This document shows positions 59,304 to 64,000 of a stretch of DNA of 64,000 bases, one piece after another; position 1 is the stretch's first letter, and every line of letters begins with the position of its first letter. This DNA is from Cercis canadensis (lineage: Eukaryota > Streptophyta > Magnoliopsida > Fabales > Fabaceae), in NCBI GenBank assembly GCA_003255065.1, contig QAOA01005530.1, positions 37,711-101,710 on the forward strand, written 5' to 3'. A program made the position numbers and the translations under genes. The notes beneath the pieces were generated by a model. It saw only the letters and a program-made list of their open reading frames with translations. It was not told the DNA's origin and did not search any database.

Positions 59304-59965
59304 TCACACAGGAACACCCAACTCAGAGATCTTCGTTAGTCGCTTGTCCAGCGCAGCTCTCTGCCTCTTCAAAATTGAAGCTATAGAAGCAACCTGATCA
59401 AGAGTGCATTTGAGCCAGACAACAATTAAGTAATATCCATTGACTAAAGTTTTGTAAGACAACACACTCAGAAGAGAGAGACAGACAGAGAATCGTAGAC
59501 TTACCTCTGCTCGAAGGGTCAGAGCTTCCCGACTAGGAATATCCCGCAGCCTGTCCATTAACTCTACAGTGTGATAAACAAGAGGGTGCATTACAATGTG
59601 ACAAATGAGATTACATTCACAATAACTCCAATGTGACAACATACACACAAAATGGAAAAAGAGTGGCTCTGATTAGGATGGGTGCTGATAAACCAAACTA
59701 CAAAACACAAATTGAAGCAAGAGAAAGTAAAATGGTCCAAGGACCTTCGAAATTCCTAGGGCTAATAATCAAAAGACACCAATTAAAAAAAAACAAAAGT
59801 AGAGCATAATATCAAAGATAATAAAAGAATAGCAGAAACATTCATACCTGCAGCTTGGGCTTCAGTCTTGTAAAGTGATTTTGCAAGATACTGAATTTTC
59901 GTTCCAGCACTCCTATATATTATTCAATTTCAATATTCAGGCATACTGCAGCTGTAATCAAATAC

Positions 59966-60000
<35 letters not shown>

Positions 60001-63000
60001 ACGAATAACACATACACGAGTTCATTATGCCCATATTTCATATCCTTCTCAGCAAGAGCTCTCCTTTCAAGCAATTTTTTGCTTTCCTTCTTCATTAAAT
60101 CTACTGAAAGGTTCAAGTCCTTCACGTTCTTCTCAGCACTAGCATACCTTGCCTTCACAAGTACTCAAGTAAAAAACGGTGAAAGAAAAAAAATGGAAAA
60201 TGCACTGGAGAAATATAAGCAACTTTTGACATGCAAGTGCCTGATATCTTAAAAATAGATGAGTCTAGATATTAAGTTGCAAGATAACGAAAGTGCACAT
60301 CACAAACATTGGGGAGCAGTATGTAAGTTAATTGGTTAAGGAAGCATCTTGGTTGTGCAACTGAGAAGATACCTCCTCACTATGAAACCGACCCAATGTG
60401 TGACGAAACAAAAACCTTCTTGGCACTGAGAATACAAAAAATCCTTGAAAAATTAGTTCGAATGAGATATTAAAGACAATATTACAAAATTAGTTGAGAT
60501 ACAAAAGGCAGCATCAAACAAAATTGATTTGAAGCACAAAAAAATAGCGACAAAAAATATCAAGATTATCACATTTAAATATGACATACAAGCAAGTCTA
60601 GAGGAACCTTTTTCAATTGCATGCAACATTTTTTAGCAATATAACAATCAAATTTAGTGAAATATATAGATTAAATAAACAACGCCAAAACCTCATATTC
60701 CTCAAATATAATTGGTAATTCAATACAAACTCAACATTCACCAATGAAACCAACATAATTCAGATCAAGGGACTTTATAAAATAGCTAGTAGGATTTTTA
60801 TAAAAGATTTGAAGAAAATTGGTTCTGCCATTATGATTGCTCATATTTTAACCACAAAAGATTGTATGCAAGAGCAGAATCTCGGCTATTGCTATTGCAA
60901 TTGTGAGATATTACTCTAGAGTCTCAGACTACTATAGTGAGGTAAGCCGGGAATTCATGGTTCTTTTTTAACCTCTTTATTTATTTTTATTTTTCAGACT
61001 TCCTTTTCTGCTACAGCAAATCCAACGCCAATTTACATTTTTATCCCACTTCTTAAGGTCAATACACCATTGAAAGTCAAAGTTTCCAGTTACCAACATT
61101 ATGCATTGTTCAGTGAGACCCAAGGACATAACAGGGATGTAATGCAATGAATATTTATATAGTTAGCACTAGCACTTTTAACAAAAAAATTGAATATGTA
61201 AAGTGATAGAGTCCAGCCCAAAATATGGAGGGTCTATACTAGGAGGCAGAAGAGTGGGGCAGAGGAAAATTCTATTAGGAAGAAGAGTGGGGCAGAAGGG
61301 AATTCTGTTATAGAGAATTAGGCTGAGCTGGCTATTCTGTTACAGAGAATTAGGCTGAGCTGGTTTTCGGTTAGAGGGAAAGGGGGACTGCTCACGTGAG
61401 TGGGTTGGTTCTTAAGGAAGAGGAGAGGGACTGTGAGGGCAGTTTTCGTTGATGGTTAACCTTTGGCAGAGAATCCCATTTCTCTGAGGAGCTAGTAGCT
61501 CTGGACCATTGTAGTTAAACCCTTGAATTTGAATAACATTACTGAGTATTTTATTCTATTCCTTGGTTATCTATCTCTGGGTTTATTAGTACATTTTCTG
61601 GGTTCCTAACATAAAGCTTCTGTCAAAGCTTAAGCAAATGCAAAAGCAAAAAGGTTAGCATCAGATGAACTTAGTGAGCCTTCCGTTCAGCAAAAGCAGA
61701 TCACTTAAATCATTTGGTTGTTTGAGAGAACTCGCCTATCATATTCTCTGGGTTAACCCAGATTAAATCTAAGACAGCTTCTGTTTGTTAAGCCTATAAT
61801 TTTGCAATGTAAGGATGCTTGAAAGTTTCAACTAGTATTGGAGTCATTCTATCTGGAGTTGGTGTTCCAATAAGTCTTTATCAGGAGCAATTCAGGCAAG
61901 AGAAATGCCATGAATCTGTGCTCTTGTAATACAAGATTACAACTAAATATTTGCTAAACAGATGCCACCAACTGATGTTTTCTGTTTTCCATTCAAACTG
62001 TATGATGTTCTGGATCTTAGGGCGTCCAAAGATATGGGTTTGTCCTTCTAATCTTGAGGAATTGATGAACAGGTATAAGGACACTGCTTGGAAGAAAGAG
62101 GACAAAGTTTAGTGGCGTAGTGCACTGCCTTCTTGTCTAGACTCTGGTGTATTTGAATTGAACAGACTGCTAAAAATTTTAAGGTTTGTAAGTTAGAGAC
62201 CTCCTACCTGTATGACAGAATTGTTGACTTGGCTTTCCTTTGGTGTTCGAAACATGGCCTCTTTTCAGGAGTGTTTCGTTTGCAGATACTGAAAGGTCTG
62301 GAAAGCTTCATTGTATTGGTTTTTTTTTTTTTCCTTCGCTTTTTCATTTTCTTTTTTCTTTCACTTAGAGGATACTTTAGCCTCTTCCATGCAGTAATTT
62401 CACTCTGCTTCTTAACGAATTTATTTAATATATGTAGTTTCCAAGTTTCCACAACAATACAGATACACAGGTTATACAAATTTTTGCACTATTAATTTAT
62501 CAGTACCTTTGCTGCAAATTTAGGAAACATATGCATAAGCTCCAAGTTTACTTTTATAGACAATATTTCACAATTTTGGCTACAACATAATAACTTGCCT
62601 GATGCAGATGGATTTAAAACTGAATTGCTTATCAAACAAGATCTTGCTAAAACAAAGGCACACTAATCTTGATTAGAAACCCTTTTAAGAAAACTACCAA
62701 CTGGTATCATGAAAGAATATCAATTACTTTTATGTGCAAAAGACTAAAAAATACCTCGCATGAAAAGAAGGGCAGCAGAAATAGTAACCCCAATAGATGC
62801 AGCTGGCTGCTCCCTCGCAATCATCAACCCATCTGAAAATGAGATATGATCAGGTATCAGTGCCATGCAAATATAAAATCACTTTAAAGTCAAAACCGTA
62901 AACAACTACACTTACATGTTCAAGGAATGATATTTCATACCAGTCATGATGCAGTGGAAATTAAAAGAAAAGCTATATCGCTTTGGGTCTGTCCCAAAGA

Positions 63001-63405
63001 AGGAGAAAATAACTAAGAGACATTGTATTGATGCTGGAAAAACTGAATTACAAGCAATAAACTTCTAATATTATAGTACTCCTAAACCTTCTAAGACTAG
63101 GAAAGCTAAAACCTTACAAGACTAGGAAAACTAAAAGACTAAGCTTGCCTTAGAAGAAGAGGACCAAGTAGACTCAAAAAAGGAAATTACAAAATTAAGA
63201 AAACAGGAAAATACTGTTCATGCTACTCTAGTGCGACAATGTTCATGCTACAGGCATGGGTGGTTCTGTCCTGCATCAAGTCAGCAGATTCATCAAATCT
63301 AAAAAAGAAAAAGATTGGTAACATTCATTAGAAATTACCCTTAACTTTATTGAAGAAAGCATCTTCATAAGTTCTAAACTGTGATACTGCTTCTGGTAAA
63401 AAATC
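59304..63405 (-). CDS. RHIP1: RHIP1-like protein (RGS1-HXK1-interacting protein 1 type), C-terminal 182 residues
   Basis: Minus-strand exons 63405-63339, 62832-62755, 60425-60373, 60152-60016, 59912-59848, 59563-59505 and 59393-59304, with stop TGA at 59306-59304; all junctions GT/AG and phases consistent. The product starts [20 protein letters not shown], has a short hydrophobic stretch ([16 protein letters not shown]), the basic [16 protein letters not shown], then a coiled coil ([40 protein letters not shown]) and ends [13 protein letters not shown]. This layout matches the plant protein known as RHIP1, which binds RGS1 and hexokinase 1 in glucose signalling; I assign it from memory of the family. 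The donor after exon 4 is best taken as GTATGT (60015). The 5' exons lie right of the window. The 2.3-kb and 0.5-kb introns each hold a solo LTR. Confidence 0.65.
59970..59997. repeat. (CT)n microsatellite
   Basis: About 14 CT units in an intron of the RHIP1-like gene. Confidence 0.9.
61204..61611. repeat. Solo LTR (408 bp) in an intron of the RHIP1-like gene
   Basis: Begins TGATAGAGTCCAG and ends GGGTTCCTAACA, flanked by the perfect 5-bp repeat TAAAG (61199-61203, 61612-61616). It contains two internal duplications (AGAAGAGTGGGGCAGA and AGAGAATTAGGCTGAGCTGG, each twice). No internal retroelement DNA is present, so it arose by LTR-LTR recombination. Confidence 0.85.
62947..63278. repeat. Solo LTR (332 bp) in an intron of the RHIP1-like gene
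   Basis: Begins TGATGCAGTGG and ends CCTGCATCA, flanked by the perfect repeat AGTCA (62942-62946, 63279-63283). Read on the minus strand it starts TGATGCAGGACAGAACC, the likelier sense orientation. It contains two CTAGGAAA-CTAAAA repeats. Confidence 0.85.
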
Positions 63406-63874
63406 CTGCAAATAATCATATATGAATTAGATGAGTTTGGCCCAACTCATATGGAGAGGGGAAAAGGATTACATAGGATCAGAGAATTACTAGTTTCATA
63501 CAAGATAAAGCATGAGAAAAATTCTTAACAAGGCATAAAAAGAAGCTACTACATTAGCATGGCAAATATTCCTTTTACAATCAAGTAGGAGAGGATATAA
63601 AAGGACCCCACCACTACCAAAATATGGGAAAAGTAAAAAAGTAGCTTCTTCACAATATTTTGATACCACAATGAAAGAAACTTACATCCCCTTCCTTCCA
63701 GGAATGATTCCTTTTTGTTTTACCATTTTCATTTGAATAAGAATAACTTTAATGGCTGAGACCATATAAAATATATGAAAACAAAAACTACCATGTCTAG
63801 TCATCCTTCATAACTTTAAAAAGGTTCAGAAAGCTCAAATCATAAGATTGAATTTTAATTTATAAAACTCTTTA
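63406..63874. other. Intron or upstream sequence of the RHIP1-like gene
   Basis: AT-rich, without a further exon that I can recognise. Confidence 0.4.
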
Positions 63875-64000
63875 GGGCCCGTTCGGAGGACCAGATAGGA
63901 TAAGAGAATAAGACAGTAATAGGATAGGATATAGAAATGATAAGTAACAATACTATCTTATATTTGGATGAGAGGTTAAATAGGATAGAGTATTTAGGAC
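63875..64000. mobile_element. Tourist-like MITE, cut by window edge
   Basis: The terminus GGGCCCGTTCGGAGGACC follows TTA (63872-63874), the target trinucleotide of PIF/Harbinger Tourist MITEs. The interior repeats GGATAGGATA-like phrases. The other end lies outside the window. Confidence 0.5.

Noticed and set aside
61204-61611. Internal duplications read as a minisatellite gene regulator
   Set aside because: They fall within a clearly bounded solo LTR with TSD, which explains them.

Overview
The window is nuclear DNA from a flowering plant, most likely a eudicot. It has multi-exon genes with canonical GT/AG introns, plant-type genes (a CTP:phosphoethanolamine cytidylyltransferase, a Nup214-type nucleoporin, a RHIP1-like protein), plant retrotransposon lineages (Athila-like and Tat-like Ty3/gypsy, Ty1/copia, L1-type LINE) and a piece of mitochondrial nad7. 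The species cannot be told from the sequence. It looks like draft assembly: there is a 61-base N run at 10754-10814 and isolated single Ns at 16713, 18510, 19413 and 40579.

Layout. 1-4472: the 3' end of an Athila-like element (plus strand) whose LTR abuts the 3' end of a small gene; about 1.74 kb covering LTR plus terminal exon is tandemly duplicated. 4282-5611 (minus): the small lysine-rich protein gene, then a fragment of a DUF789-type gene. About 6106-32135 is one L1-type LINE (minus strand) split by two complete LTR retrotransposons, each with a perfect 5-bp target-site duplication: an Athila-like element at 7709-21712 (TSD GTAGA) and a Tat-like element at 24679-31680 (TSD GAAAC). The LINE reading frame resumes at each insertion point. 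The Athila leader holds about 3 kb of mitochondrial-type DNA. The Tat-like element has lost RT and RNase H but keeps an antisense gene.

32136-35400: intergenic, with a degenerate AP2/ERF-like fragment and a 1.2-kb element with long terminal inverted repeats just upstream of PECT1. 35414-36977 (plus): only the first three coding exons of PECT1. 40989-56423 (plus): seven exons encoding the C-terminal half of a Nup214-type nucleoporin; its introns hold LINE debris, a probable solo LTR, a hAT-like MITE and a complete Ty1/copia element (48499-53427, TSD GGAAG). I see neither the rest of PECT1 nor the first half of NUP214, so two truncated genes are abutted in the same orientation. 59304-63405 (minus): seven exons encoding the last 182 residues of a RHIP1-like protein, with two solo LTRs in its introns; the 5' end lies beyond the window.

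I found no CRISPR array, operon or defence system. The points most worth checking are the PECT1/NUP214 junction, the mitochondrial block inside a retrotransposon leader, the duplicated LTR-plus-exon unit and the RT-less Tat-like element with its antisense gene. All TE relationships were read by eye; no alignment or search was run.
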